64,000 bases of DNA, taken from assembly GCF_030159595.1 (NCBI RefSeq), contig NZ_BSKJ01000013.1:62001-126000 (forward strand), written 5' to 3'. Positions 1-9,523 of this stretch are shown here, in pieces. A model generated the notes under the pieces. That model was given only the letters and a program-made list of their open reading frames with translations. It did no database searches and was not told the origin of the DNA. The position numbers and the translations under genes were made by a program. This stretch comes from Pseudomonas putida (GTDB lineage Bacteria; Pseudomonadota; Gammaproteobacteria; Pseudomonadales; Pseudomonadaceae). Positions within the stretch are counted from its first letter, which is position 1; every line of letters begins with the position of its first letter.

Positions 1-645
1 GACGTTGTAGCCAATACTGCCGGAACGTCCATGGCCTCCTTGTTCAGCGACGCGCGTGCGTTCGCTACCCTGATGGTCTGGGTTGCCTTTGGTATGTGCA
101 TGCTCATGGTGTACGGCCTGAACACCTGGTTGCCAAAGCTCATGAATAGCGGTGGCTATCCTCTGGGGTCGAGTATTACCTTCCTGCTGATCATGAACAT
201 CGGTGCTCTGTTCGGTCAGTTGGCCAGTGGTTTCGTCGCAGACCGTTGGGGCTGTAAGGCAACGCTGCTGGTATTCTTCGCGCTTTCCGCCATCTCGATT
301 TCGCTCCTCGGCGTTCGTCCCGGCCCCATGACCTTGTACATTCTGCTGTTGGTTGCCGGCGGGGCAACAGTCGGATGCCTCTCTGTCGTGCATACGCTCG
401 CTGCCGACATTTATCCCGCCAATGCACGCTCTACCGGTGTCAGCATGGCGGCTGCTGTCGGACGCTGTGGCGCAGTGGCAGGCCCGCTTCTTGGTGGCTA
501 CCTCTACAGCCTAAGCCTGCCCTTTGAGCAGAATTTCCTCCTGTTCGGTCTGCCAGGGGTCATAGCTGTTATAGCTGTGATGATGATTTCCCAAAGACAC
601 GCAGGTCGGCTATCAGCTGAAACCCCACTTAAGCAGAGCGCTTAA
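1..645 (+). CDS. MFS transporter, C-terminal part (aromatic acid type)
   Basis: This is the C-terminal half of an inner-membrane major facilitator transporter; the frame is open from base 1, so the gene starts before the window. About 214 residues remain, with roughly six hydrophobic segments and the typical MFS loop 'GFVADRWGCKA' near the middle. The layout (G-x-x-x-D-R-x-G, then 'PANARSTGVSMAAAVGR') fits the aromatic acid:H+ symporter group that includes BenK and PcaK. The neighbours are a porin and mandelate genes, so it probably imports mandelate, mandelamide or a related aromatic acid; that substrate is inferred from context only. Confidence 0.8.
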   Translation, partial: DVVANTAGTSMASLFSDARAFATLMVWVAFGMCMLMVYGLNTWLPKLMNSGGYPLGSSITFLLIMNIGALFGQLASGFVADRWGCKATLLVFFALSAISISLLGVRPGPMTLYILLLVAGGATVGCLSVVHTLAADIYPANARSTGVSMAAAVGRCGAVAGPLLGGYLYSLSLPFEQNFLLFGLPGVIAVIAVMMISQRHAGRLSAETPLKQSA

Positions 646-695
646 CCTTCTTGTAACACCCCGTCCAGGTATATAGCTCGCCTGTAACGGGTTTC

Positions 696-725
696 GGCGC
701 GGCGCTTGCGTCGCGCCTTTTTTAT
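696..725 (+). terminator. Rho-independent terminator after the MFS gene
   Basis: A GC-rich hairpin of nine base pairs (696-704 with 709-717, one G-T wobble) has a four-base loop and is followed by a run of T. It lies 50 bases after the MFS stop codon and separates that gene from the porin. Confidence 0.8.
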
Positions 726-812
726 TAAGCACATCACCCTTGGCCATGTTCGTGGCTGGGGTGAGTGCGCACTAGAAAAACTCGCACACAATAATAATTC
801 GGAGTGGGTTGG

Positions 813-2060
813 ATGAAACAGATCGATCGGATGGTTTGGGCTGCCACAGGTTTGGCGTTAATGTATGCGGCTACAGGTAGCGCGGATGTATTTGAGGATA
901 GCCATCTCACTTTGGGTCTTCGTAACTTTTATTACGACAGAGACTTTAAGCAGAACAATGCTCCAAAGTCGCGTGTGGGTAGCTGGAGCCAAGGGTTCGA
1001 TCTACAGTTCAAGTCGGGATACACTGACGGGCCTGTAAAGTTTGGGTTGGATGCTTTCGGGCAGTACGCATACCGGCTCGACGGTGGCGGTGGTCGTGGG
1101 CCGGATACCGTTCTTCCCTACGACGACAGTAAAGGCAGGCCTGTCACGGACTACGGTCGTGCAAGTGTGGCAGCGAAGATTAAATTCTCTAACACTGAAG
1201 TCAAAGTCGGTGAGCATCGGCCAATGCTTCCTGTCGCTTTTTACGATGACTCCAGGCAGCTCATCACCACCTATGAAGGGGCGACGGTTGAGTCAAAGGA
1301 GTGGTCTAAGCTGACGCTGAATGCTGGTCGGTTCTGGAAAACTGCTACTCGTGAATCTTCGAACAGGGAAGATATTTACCTGTTTGGTGATTCACCTGCG
1401 CAGAGCAGTGATGGTTTGAACTTTGCCGGGGCGCGATACGACTTTACTCCGCAGTTCAATACGACGTATTACTTCGGGCAGCTGGAAGATATTTATAGGC
1501 AACATTACGCTGCGGCAGCGTATGCCATCGACTTGGGTAATGGCTATACGTTGAAGTCAGACCTTCGCTATTATAATACTCAAGATGAAGGTGCAAAGCT
1601 TTCCGGTAGTCTTGATAATAGCTCTCTTGGAGTGATGACTGCGCTTACCAAAGGTGGACATACCTTCACCGCAGCTTACCAACGTATGTATGGCGATGAT
1701 GCGTTCCCTTTGCTCAATGGCTATGCGCCGCAGCCATTCCTGGTCAACTGGTCAACCATTGCCTTCTACAAGGCCCAAGAGCGCTCATGGCAAGCCCGTT
1801 ACGACTATAACTTCGCAGCAATGGGTATGCCAGGATTGAAGTTTATGACCCGTTATCTGCGTGGCACAAACATCGATCGGGGCCCTGGTCTTTCTGATAA
1901 CGTCGAAAGCGAGACAAACTTTATACTCTCTTATGTTATTCAAAGCGGCCCGTTCAGTGGATTGGCTTTTGAAGGCCGAAATATCAAGGTCAAGACAAAA
2001 TACGGTGCAGACTTTGATGAGAATCGTCTGATTACAAGCTATACCTGGAAATTCTGGTAA
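813..2060 (+). CDS. OprD-family outer-membrane porin
   Basis: This is an outer-membrane substrate-specific porin of about 415 residues, the usual OprD/OpdK length. It begins with a signal peptide that probably ends at 'TGSA' before 'DVFEDS'. The body has alternating beta-strand patterns and ends in an aromatic residue ('YTWKFW'), as outer-membrane barrels do. I chose the ATG at 813 because GGAG at 801-804 is well placed; a GTG nine bases upstream is in frame. Related porins (BenF, OpdK) carry benzoate-like acids, so uptake of mandelate or mandelamide is the likely role given the neighbours. The exact substrate is inferred. Confidence 0.85.
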   Translation: MKQIDRMVWAATGLALMYAATGSADVFEDSHLTLGLRNFYYDRDFKQNNAPKSRVGSWSQGFDLQFKSGYTDGPVKFGLDAFGQYAYRLDGGGGRGPDTVLPYDDSKGRPVTDYGRASVAAKIKFSNTEVKVGEHRPMLPVAFYDDSRQLITTYEGATVESKEWSKLTLNAGRFWKTATRESSNREDIYLFGDSPAQSSDGLNFAGARYDFTPQFNTTYYFGQLEDIYRQHYAAAAYAIDLGNGYTLKSDLRYYNTQDEGAKLSGSLDNSSLGVMTALTKGGHTFTAAYQRMYGDDAFPLLNGYAPQPFLVNWSTIAFYKAQERSWQARYDYNFAAMGMPGLKFMTRYLRGTNIDRGPGLSDNVESETNFILSYVIQSGPFSGLAFEGRNIKVKTKYGADFDENRLITSYTWKFW

Positions 2061-2128
2061 CCAGCTGTGCAGCACGCCTTGTGTTCCAAGGCGTGCGTCC
2101 TCAGCACTTTTCGTTAAGGGCCGTAATT

Positions 2129-3088
2129 ATGAGTATTGAACTGTTAAGTGAGCGTAGTAAAGTCTACGATCTTGCAGATCCTCGTTTGGTTTCAGCCTAT
2201 GTTAATCAGCATGTTGGAAATCACTCGATCGCCATCGCCGATGTGCGTCGCGAGGCGATGCTCATTCACCGGCAGGTATCAGAACTTGATTTTTGTAGAA
2301 TCAGATATGGAAGCGAAACGCGCGTTACATCGACAGCTCTTCGAGACAAATTTCACATTCAAATCATGCTGAGCGGAAGCTGCCTGCAACGCCATTCCAA
2401 TGGTCGGCGTATCCTGCTTGCTGGTGATCTGATAGTGATTAATCCACAAGATGAAGTGGATTTCACTTATTCGGATGACTGTGAAAAATTCATTTTGAAA
2501 ATTCCAGTAAATTTGATCGGCAAGGTGTGTGAGCTTCAGCGCTGGTGCCTGCCGGCCGGAGGCCTACGCTTTGAGGACAAGGTCTATAAGTTGATCGACC
2601 TGGAAGGGGTTGCGCAGCTGTTGAGCCTTGTATGTAGCGAAATCGAAAGTGAAAACGTGATACGTGCAGTTCAAGAGCACTATGTTCAAATTATTATCTT
2701 CAAAGCGCTTACGTCTTTTTTGACTAATCTAGATGTAAAGGGAGAGGGGGTTCAGAGTCAAGTATTGCGTAAGGTGCTGCAATATATTGAGGACAACTTG
2801 AAGCAAGATCTCACGCCTGAGGCGTTGGCTCGTTATGCCAACGTAAGTGTGCGCAGCCTCTATGTCCTCTTCGGTCAGCACGTGGGAGAGCCGCCCCGGC
2901 GGTACTTCGTGAGTAGGAAGCTAGATCGGATACGTGCGATGTTGTTGAATGCTGATGGCCGAAAAAAGAGTATAACTGAACTCGCGATGGATTATGGTTT
3001 TACCCATTTGGGTCGTTTCTCGGCTGAATACAAAGCTAGGTTTTCAGAGCTACCTTCTGAAACGCTAAAGCATGGCAAGTCCGTATAA
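2129..3088 (+). CDS. AraC/XylS-family regulator (BenR-like)
   Basis: This is a transcription activator of 319 residues, about the size of XylS and BenR. The N-terminal two thirds resemble the AraC_binding_2 effector domain; the C-terminal ~100 residues carry two helix-turn-helix units, with 'LARYANVSVRSLYVLF' in the first and 'TELAMDYGFTHLGRF' in the second. The ATG at 2129 follows AAGGG at 2116-2120, so the longer frame from 2081 is not needed. It lies downstream of the porin and converges with mdlA. XylS/BenR proteins bind benzoate-type effectors; control of the mdl or porin genes is inferred, and no operator could be assigned. Confidence 0.85.
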   Translation: MSIELLSERSKVYDLADPRLVSAYVNQHVGNHSIAIADVRREAMLIHRQVSELDFCRIRYGSETRVTSTALRDKFHIQIMLSGSCLQRHSNGRRILLAGDLIVINPQDEVDFTYSDDCEKFILKIPVNLIGKVCELQRWCLPAGGLRFEDKVYKLIDLEGVAQLLSLVCSEIESENVIRAVQEHYVQIIIFKALTSFLTNLDVKGEGVQSQVLRKVLQYIEDNLKQDLTPEALARYANVSVRSLYVLFGQHVGEPPRRYFVSRKLDRIRAMLLNADGRKKSITELAMDYGFTHLGRFSAEYKARFSELPSETLKHGKSV

Positions 3089-3116
3089 GACAAGGCCCGC
3101 AAAAGCGGGCCTTGTC
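3089..3116. terminator. Hairpin between convergent araC-type gene and mdlA
   Basis: A perfect 12-bp inverted repeat (3089-3100 with 3105-3116, loop AAAA) lies between two convergent genes. The T tract on either side is weak, so it may act for both strands as a stall or RNA-stability hairpin. Confidence 0.7.
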
Positions 3117-3123
3117 TTGAGCG

Positions 3124-4203
3124 TTACACCAGATATTTCTCGATCTCTTTCTCGCGCCAGATGATCCCAACGCCAGGCAGATCCGGAATCACCGCATTCC
3201 CTCCCTCAAAAGTGAGAGTTGGCTCGATGACGCTCCCGGCAAGATCCAAACGCTCCAGCCAATGCGCAGTCGGTGTGGCGGCTAGCAGGTGAGCGCTGAT
3301 TTCTTGGAACAGGTGGCTGGACATAGGAATGCCGAATTGTTGTGCGAGTGCACTAGCTCGGATCCAACCTGTCACGCCACCGATCTTCATTGCATCTGGC
3401 ATAGCCAACCGGCATGCACCGACTCTCAATGCTTTGAACATTTCCTCAGGGCCGAGCCAGTTCTCACCCATCTGGACGGGTACATCGAGCTTGCTTTGAA
3501 TACGCTGGTGACCTTCGTAATCGTGTTGAAGCGTCGGCTCTTCAATCCAGGTGACGCCCTCTTGCTGCAGCGCCTGGCTGCGTTTGATGGCAGCGGGTAC
3601 ATCCAGGCTCTGGTTGTAGTCGACCATGATCCCGAAGTCGTCACCTACCGCTTGACGGATGCTGCGCACGACTGCGAGATCTTGATCCAATGTCGGATAG
3701 CCGATCTTGGTCTTAACCGCTCGGAATCCAAGTTCTGCTGCGGTCACGGCGCGTTCGGTCGCGAGTTTGACTCCATCCAGACTGTGGCTGTCATAGGTCT
3801 GAATTGGTCGCACGGTGGCACCGAGGAGTTTCACCAGTGGCGTTTCGTGAACCTTACCCAACGCATCCCAAGCTGCCATATCGATGCCAGCAGCGGCCAT
3901 TCGGATCAACCCCGTATAACCTGCCAGGCAAAAGCGTTTTGCGAGCATGGCTTCCAAGCTAATCGGCGCCAATGGTTCATTGACGATCAAGGCTGCCATG
4001 TCGTCTAGGAGCTGCTTCAGGGACTTCAAAGCGACCGGGGTGTACGCGAATAGGTAGGAATGGCCTACCACGCCGGCACTGGTGGCCAGGTCGATCAGAA
4101 CAAGTGGCGCTGTGCCAACGGTTCCAACGGCGGTGTGAACGGGGTAGGCCAATGGGACATTGACGGCTCGCGTCTTCAGGCCGGTGATCAATACTGCACT
4201 CAT
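3124..4203 (-). CDS. mdlA: Mandelate racemase
   Basis: This cytoplasmic enolase-superfamily enzyme interconverts (R)- and (S)-mandelate. It has 359 residues, the same as the P. putida enzyme, which it matches closely from memory. All known catalytic positions are present at the standard numbers: K164 and K166 in 'KTKIG', metal ligands D195, E221 and E247, D270, H297 and E317. It is the last gene of mdlCBA; its start overlaps the mdlB stop by four bases (ATGA), which indicates translational coupling. Substitutions relative to the textbook sequence are scattered and conservative, so the enzyme should be active. Confidence 0.98.
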   Translation of the reverse strand: MSAVLITGLKTRAVNVPLAYPVHTAVGTVGTAPLVLIDLATSAGVVGHSYLFAYTPVALKSLKQLLDDMAALIVNEPLAPISLEAMLAKRFCLAGYTGLIRMAAAGIDMAAWDALGKVHETPLVKLLGATVRPIQTYDSHSLDGVKLATERAVTAAELGFRAVKTKIGYPTLDQDLAVVRSIRQAVGDDFGIMVDYNQSLDVPAAIKRSQALQQEGVTWIEEPTLQHDYEGHQRIQSKLDVPVQMGENWLGPEEMFKALRVGACRLAMPDAMKIGGVTGWIRASALAQQFGIPMSSHLFQEISAHLLAATPTAHWLERLDLAGSVIEPTLTFEGGNAVIPDLPGVGIIWREKEIEKYLV

Positions 4204-5381
4204 GCGTGTGTTCCTTTACCAATGAGGTGATCGATTGGAGCGGTTTTAGTCACTCCCTCGCTTTGGAGGTAATCAGGAGAGAGGGAGGTGATGTCAGGGC
4301 ATCCAATCTGGGCCAGGGTGCGGTCGATATCCGCTTTGAGGAGGGTTAGCACCTCGTCAACACCCGTTTCACCTCGTGCTGCAAGGCCATACAAGGTTGC
4401 ACGTCCCAGGAGTACAGCCTCGGCACCTAATGCAAGCGCTTTCACGATGTCCGAACCCCGTCGGAAACCGCTATCGATAAGTACCGGTTTTCGAGTTTTC
4501 GCTACGGATTGAGCCAAAACTTCCATTGGCGATACCGCGCAATCGAGTTGGCGACCGCCGTGGTTTGACAGGATCACACCGTCGGCACCTTCAGCGATGC
4601 AGCGATCAGCGTCCTCAGCACTGAGCAAGCCCTTTACGAGCAGTTTGTGCGGCCAGAGGTCACGCAGCCATCTCAATGCCTCCCAGTTGAAACTGGCATC
4701 CATTTGGCGGCTCATCAATGCTGCCTGCATCTCTAAGCTAGACGTTTGACTGCTGACGAAGTTGGCCAGTTGAGGCATGCCGTGGCGCACCAGATCGAGC
4801 GACCAGCGCGGATGCAGGCATCCGTCCAGCATCACTTTAGGGGTGTAGCTCATCGGCATCTTGAATCGGTTATGAAGGTCACGTTCGCGATAGCCATTAA
4901 CTGCAACGTCTGTCGTGAGCACCAGCGTGGTGTAACCGGAATGCAGGGCTTTAAGTACCATCCCCTGTGCGATCTCTCGGTGGATCACATAGAGCTGGAA
5001 CCACAGATCGCCATCACACTGACGAGCGAGGTCTTCAATGGACATGTTGGAGGCGGTCGACAGCACGAACGGGATTCCGGCTTTGGTTGCTGCTCGAGCA
5101 AGGGCGAGATCCCCTTTAGGCCAGAGCGCACCATTCAGCCCAGTTGGCCCAATCAAGAGAGGCATCGACTGCCTCTTTCCAAGCACTTCGGCTTCGAGGT
5201 AGCGGCGGCTGACATCTACCAACCGTTTCGGCTTAAATCGCCATTGCTGAAAGACGTCACGGTTGTGTTTCACCCCATATTCGTCTTCAGCCCCACCTTC
5301 CAAATAGTCGTACACCATCTTCGGCAAGCGCTTTTGCGCGAGCTTGCGATAGTCCTCGACGTTAAAGAGATTCTGGCTCAT
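4200..5381 (-). CDS. mdlB: (S)-mandelate dehydrogenase
   Basis: This FMN-dependent alpha-hydroxy-acid dehydrogenase oxidises (S)-mandelate to benzoylformate at the membrane and passes electrons to the respiratory chain. It has 393 residues, as in P. putida MdlB. Active-site residues sit at the published positions: Y131, D158, R165, H274 and R277 (the last two in 'SNHGGRQLD'). A segment near residues 177-215 corresponds to the loop that targets the family member to the membrane. It lies eight bases after mdlC and overlaps mdlA by four bases, so the three form one operon. Confidence 0.98.
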   Translation of the reverse strand: MSQNLFNVEDYRKLAQKRLPKMVYDYLEGGAEDEYGVKHNRDVFQQWRFKPKRLVDVSRRYLEAEVLGKRQSMPLLIGPTGLNGALWPKGDLALARAATKAGIPFVLSTASNMSIEDLARQCDGDLWFQLYVIHREIAQGMVLKALHSGYTTLVLTTDVAVNGYRERDLHNRFKMPMSYTPKVMLDGCLHPRWSLDLVRHGMPQLANFVSSQTSSLEMQAALMSRQMDASFNWEALRWLRDLWPHKLLVKGLLSAEDADRCIAEGADGVILSNHGGRQLDCAVSPMEVLAQSVAKTRKPVLIDSGFRRGSDIVKALALGAEAVLLGRATLYGLAARGETGVDEVLTLLKADIDRTLAQIGCPDITSLSPDYLQSEGVTKTAPIDHLIGKGTHA

Positions 5382-5389
5382 GGTTTACC

Positions 5390-6976
5390 TCACTTCACCG
5401 GGCTTACGGTGCTTACTTCGATAAGTACCGGGCCTTTGGCAGAAAGCGCTTCTTGTAACGAACCCTTGAGCTGCTCAAGATTGTCGGCTTTCAGCGCTTG
5501 AACACCATAGCCCTTGGCGAGTGCGCAGAAGTCGATGCCTGGTACATCCAGGCCGGGTACGTTTTCAGCCTCGAGTACACCGGCAAACCATCGCAACGCA
5601 CCGTAGGTGCCGTTGTTCATGATCACGAAGATGGAGGGGATGTTGTACTGCGCTGCAGTCCAAAGCGCACTGATGCTGTAGTTCGCCGATCCGTCACCAA
5701 TGACGGCGATGACTTGTCGTTCGCGCTCTGCGAGTTGAACCCCGATTGCTGCTGGAAGTGCGAAGCCAAGGCCGCCAGCTGCACAGAAGTAGTAGCTGCC
5801 TGGGTTGCGCATGTTCAGACGCTGCCACATCTGGGCGGTCGTTGAAGTCGATTCGTTCAGGTAAATCGCATTCTCCGGGGCCATGTCGTTCAGTGTGTCG
5901 AACACTGTCTCCGGGTGGAGTCGGCCAGCGTCTTGGTCAACCTTCGCCGGTTCCGGGGCTGCTGTTGGGAGTGAGCGGCTGCTCTCTTCAACCGACTTGG
6001 CCAGAGCGCTAGCCATCGCGCCAATGTCTGCCACGATCGCATCGCCCATTGGCGCGCGTGCTGCTTCGAGCGGGTCGCAGGTTATCGAAATAAGTCGCGT
6101 GCCAGGTTTGAGATATTGACCTGGGTCGTATTGGTGGTAGCGGAACACTGGAGCGCCGATTACCAAAACTACATCGTGACCTTCCAGCAACTGAGAAATA
6201 GCGGCGATGCCAGCTGGCATCAATCCACGGAAGCAAGGATGACGGGTAGGGAAGGGGCAGCGTGGAGCGGATGGCGCAACCCAGACCGGAGCTTTGAGGC
6301 GCTCGGCCAACTTGACGCAGTCTGCGTTCGCATTTGCTGCGTCGACGTCCGGGCCCAGGACGATTGCAGGGTTGGATGCACCATTGAGAGCCTTCACAAG
6401 AATCTCGAGATCCTGGTCGTTAAGGCGTACTGCCGAACTGACGTGGCGATCAAAAAGGTGGTGGGACTGAGGATCTGCATCCTTATCCCAATCGTCATAG
6501 GGCACCGAGAGATAGACAGGGCCCTGTGGGGCCATGCTCGCCATATGGATAGCCCGGCTCATTGCATGAGGTACTTCTGCCGCGCTTGCGGGCTCGTAGC
6601 TCCATTTGACCAGTGGTCGCGGCAGGTTCGCTGCATCGACGTTGGTCAGCAGGGCTTCAACGCCAATCATCGCCCTGGTCTGCTGGCCCGCAGTGACGAT
6701 CAAAGGGGAATGTGAGTTCCAAGCGTTACTGAGTGCGCCCATAGCATTGCCGGTACCAGCAGCAGAGTGCAGGTTAATGAAGGCCGGCTTCCGGCTGGCT
6801 TGCGCGTAGCCGTCTGCAATGCCCACCACACACGCTTCCTGCAAAGCCAGTATGTATCGAAAATCCTCCGGAAAGTCCTTCAAAAACGGGAGCTCGTTCG
6901 AGCCAGGATTGCCGAAGACGGTATCGATGCCCTGACGTCGCAGGAGTTCGTATGTGGTGCCGTGTACCGAAGCCAT
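5390..6976 (-). CDS. mdlC: Benzoylformate decarboxylase
   Basis: This thiamin-diphosphate enzyme converts benzoylformate to benzaldehyde and CO2 in the cytoplasm. Its 528 residues equal the known enzyme. The catalytic set S26, E47, H70 and H281 is in place, and the ThDP/Mg motif 'GDGSANYS' lies near residue 427. It is the first gene of the mdlCBA operon and is transcribed away from the LuxR-type gene. The 150-bp AT-rich divergent region upstream should contain the operon promoter. Confidence 0.98.
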   Translation of the reverse strand: MASVHGTTYELLRRQGIDTVFGNPGSNELPFLKDFPEDFRYILALQEACVVGIADGYAQASRKPAFINLHSAAGTGNAMGALSNAWNSHSPLIVTAGQQTRAMIGVEALLTNVDAANLPRPLVKWSYEPASAAEVPHAMSRAIHMASMAPQGPVYLSVPYDDWDKDADPQSHHLFDRHVSSAVRLNDQDLEILVKALNGASNPAIVLGPDVDAANANADCVKLAERLKAPVWVAPSAPRCPFPTRHPCFRGLMPAGIAAISQLLEGHDVVLVIGAPVFRYHQYDPGQYLKPGTRLISITCDPLEAARAPMGDAIVADIGAMASALAKSVEESSRSLPTAAPEPAKVDQDAGRLHPETVFDTLNDMAPENAIYLNESTSTTAQMWQRLNMRNPGSYYFCAAGGLGFALPAAIGVQLAERERQVIAVIGDGSANYSISALWTAAQYNIPSIFVIMNNGTYGALRWFAGVLEAENVPGLDVPGIDFCALAKGYGVQALKADNLEQLKGSLQEALSAKGPVLIEVSTVSPVK

Positions 6977-7127
6977 GATTTTTATCTCTTACCAAATGGT
7001 GAATCCCACGATAAAATCGAGACCTAAATAGATCAAATAGATAGATTCTAAAATTATATATAGATGAATTCTATTTTAATGCTCATGCCTTTCTGTGACG
7101 CTTTGACAGCATTTTCGGAGGTACGCA
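6977..7127. promoter_or_regulatory. Divergent control region between mdlC and the LuxR-type gene
   Basis: This 151-bp region is much richer in A+T than its flanks. It contains an imperfect inverted repeat: AAATAG at 7035-7040 and ATTC at 7045-7048 on one side, GAATTCTATTTT at 7066-7077 on the other. It probably holds both promoters and an operator for a mandelate-responsive regulator. The operator is inferred from symmetry and position. Confidence 0.5.
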
Positions 7128-7829
7128 ATGGCAACCGTGCTACGTGGAACCGAAATGGATCAGTTCGCCGAGCTGGTCTGGCTGCTTGCTCAAACCCAGG
7201 GGCAACCAAATGCTCGAGCTGCGGTTTTGCAAGCGGTAGCGGCCTTTCTCGACGCCGAATTCGTTGCTTCATTCGTATGGGACAAAAGTGAGGGGCGATC
7301 CATCGATCCGCTCGCATTCAATATTGAGAGCCAGCGCATACAGGCTTACCAGGCGTACTTCTACCAGGTCGATTTGGTGACTCCGATCATGCGAGACGTT
7401 GGAGGGCCGGCGCGGGTCGACTGCCATTTACCACGATCAGCACTGCTCAATAGCGAGTTCTACAAGGACTTCCTTCAGCCGGCAGATATGGAGCACGGCC
7501 TCAACGTCTTTTTCTTTGAAGGTGATCGAGACCTTGGCGATTTGAGAGTTTGGAGGAGCAAGGGGCGCAGACCCTTTGGTCAGCGAGAAGAGCGTCTGCT
7601 ATCCACGCTCCAGCCATACTTTCAGAAAGCTTTTAGCCCAGCACCGGCGCCTTCCCAGCGATTGTCGTTGAGAGAAGCCGAGGTGGCCGAGCTTGTAGCT
7701 CAAGGAGCCAGCGACAAAGAGGTCGCACGCCGTTTGGATATAGCGTTCACCACGGTGCGTACACATCTGAAGAACGCCATGGCGAAGCTTGAGTGTCAGA
7801 ACCGCACTCAGTTAGCCCGTTGCTTATGA
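7128..7829 (+). CDS. LuxR-type HTH transcriptional regulator
   Basis: This is a 233-residue DNA-binding regulator. The C-terminal ~60 residues form a LuxR/GerE helix-turn-helix ('LSLREAEVAELVAQGASDKE' then 'TTVRTHLKNAMAKL'). The N-terminal ~165 residues do not show the autoinducer-domain signature W-x-x-x-Y and probably bind another ligand or partner. GGAGG at 7119-7123 fits the ATG at 7128. It lies divergent from mdlCBA and upstream of mdlY, so it is the best candidate for the mandelate-pathway regulator; that role is inferred from position. Confidence 0.85.
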   Translation: MATVLRGTEMDQFAELVWLLAQTQGQPNARAAVLQAVAAFLDAEFVASFVWDKSEGRSIDPLAFNIESQRIQAYQAYFYQVDLVTPIMRDVGGPARVDCHLPRSALLNSEFYKDFLQPADMEHGLNVFFFEGDRDLGDLRVWRSKGRRPFGQREERLLSTLQPYFQKAFSPAPAPSQRLSLREAEVAELVAQGASDKEVARRLDIAFTTVRTHLKNAMAKLECQNRTQLARCL

Positions 7830-7930
7830 AATGTCTTTGGCAATCCTCAAATTTGAGGAGACCTTTTGCCGCAGGGCCACATTACCGTTGTGTGATCACA
7901 GCATCGCCAGTGCGGCTAGGAGAGGTAAAA

Positions 7931-9433
7931 ATGCAACACCCCGTAGATAAGCCCGAAAAGGTCAGTAGTGAAGTAAAGGGTCTGTCGGCTTTGCCCGAAC
8001 ACCTTTGGGAGCTCACTCTCACCGAAGCGGCAGCCTTGGTTCGGCATCGACACATCACGAGCCGATCACTGGTGGAAGCATGGCTTTCTCGGATCGCGGA
8101 CTTTTCTCAGCTGAACGCATTTATCAGCGTTGATGCAGCGGCCGCCCTGGCGCAAGCGGATTCGTATGATCGCTACCTGGAAGCAGGTGGTGATCCGCTT
8201 CCATTGGGCGGCGTACCGATCGCGGTGAAGGACAACATCCAGGTAGTGGGCTTCGCGAATACAGCCGGCACACCAGCATTGTCCAATTTTTTTCCCAAGC
8301 GTAACGCCAAAGTTATCGAGCCGTTGCTGAGGGCCGGCGCTATCGTTGTTGGAAAGACCAACATGCATGAACTAGCTTTAGGCACCTCCGGCTACAACAC
8401 CGCGTTTCATAGCCCAGGGGTTATAGGCGTTCGCAACGCATTTGACCACTCGTGCATCGCTGGAGGGTCGTCGTCTGGGAGCGGTAGCGCTGTTGGTGCT
8501 CGTTTAGTGCCGGCGGCTTTGGGTACCGATACTGGTGGGTCTATCCGACAGCCAGGTGCAGTAAATGGATGTGTTGGCTATCGACCCACTGTTGGGCGTT
8601 ATCCAGTCGACGGCATCACTCCGATTTCCCCAACGCGCGATACGCCGGGCCCAATCACACGGTCGGTTGAAGACGTAGTGCTGTTGGATTCGATCATCAC
8701 TGGTGCGCTGCCTGCGGAAGCCTCTGCTGCCGAATCGATCCGACTTGGGATAGTAGACCAACTGTGGGCAGGTCTCAGCGAGCCGGTCAGAAGGCTGACT
8801 GAAGAAGCGCTTAGAAAGCTCGAGCAGCAGGGTGTGCAGTTGGTTCGGGTTTCAATGCCCGAAATCTTCGAGATGAATCATGCAGTGAGTATGCCGTTGG
8901 CATTGCACGAATGCAGATCTGCCCTAACGGAATATCTATTGGCAAATGAGACCGGTGTTTCCTTCGACGAGTTGGTTGCCGGGGTCAGCAGCCCAGATGT
9001 CCGAACCATTTTCGAAGATTACATCCTGCCTGGCAGGTTGGGGGAGCTGGAAGGCCAATCTATGGATCTTGAGCAGGCCTACGTCACTGCGATGAAGGAC
9101 GCCCGCCCCAAGCTCATCCAGATATTCGAGCTTCTTTTTAAAGAACATCAGCTAGACGCCATTATCCACCCCACAACGCCTGACCTCGCGATCAAGAGCG
9201 AGCCTGCTGCTACCAGCTTTGAGGCCTTCGCACGCATGATTCGAAATGCCGATCCCGCCAGTAATGCGGGTATGCCTGGTATTAGCCTGCCTGCTGGGGT
9301 ATCTCAGCAAGAAGGCTTGCCGGTAGGTATTGAGATTGAGGGGCTTCCGGGCAGTGATGAGCAACTAATGAGCATCGCAAGTTTCATCGAGAGCGTATTG
9401 GGGCGTGGCCCGAGTCCGAAGCGACCGGGGTGA
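7931..9433 (+). CDS. mdlY: Mandelamide hydrolase (amidase signature family)
   Basis: This cytoplasmic amidase hydrolyses mandelamide to mandelate and ammonia. The amidase-signature triad falls at K100 ('IAVKDN'), S180 ('AGGSSSGSGS') and S204 ('DTGGSIRQPGA'), the published MdlY numbers, when the ATG at 7931 is used. That start follows GGAGAGG, and the longer open frame from 7793 is therefore rejected. The protein has 500 residues, close to the known ~507. It is preceded by the LuxR-type gene and followed by mdlD, so it probably belongs to a plus-strand mandelamide operon. Confidence 0.96.
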   Translation: MQHPVDKPEKVSSEVKGLSALPEHLWELTLTEAAALVRHRHITSRSLVEAWLSRIADFSQLNAFISVDAAAALAQADSYDRYLEAGGDPLPLGGVPIAVKDNIQVVGFANTAGTPALSNFFPKRNAKVIEPLLRAGAIVVGKTNMHELALGTSGYNTAFHSPGVIGVRNAFDHSCIAGGSSSGSGSAVGARLVPAALGTDTGGSIRQPGAVNGCVGYRPTVGRYPVDGITPISPTRDTPGPITRSVEDVVLLDSIITGALPAEASAAESIRLGIVDQLWAGLSEPVRRLTEEALRKLEQQGVQLVRVSMPEIFEMNHAVSMPLALHECRSALTEYLLANETGVSFDELVAGVSSPDVRTIFEDYILPGRLGELEGQSMDLEQAYVTAMKDARPKLIQIFELLFKEHQLDAIIHPTTPDLAIKSEPAATSFEAFARMIRNADPASNAGMPGISLPAGVSQQEGLPVGIEIEGLPGSDEQLMSIASFIESVLGRGPSPKRPG

Positions 9434-9523
9434 TTGCAACCAAATTTTTCATGTGGCACCGCCGATCAAAAATCGGTTACTACCTATAGAGCTCGTAACC
9501 CTGAATAAAGAGGAATTCCTTTA

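Noticed and set aside
3289..6715. Plus-strand frames opposite mdlA, mdlB and mdlC
   Set aside because: They are antisense shadows; the minus-strand genes carry all catalytic residues.
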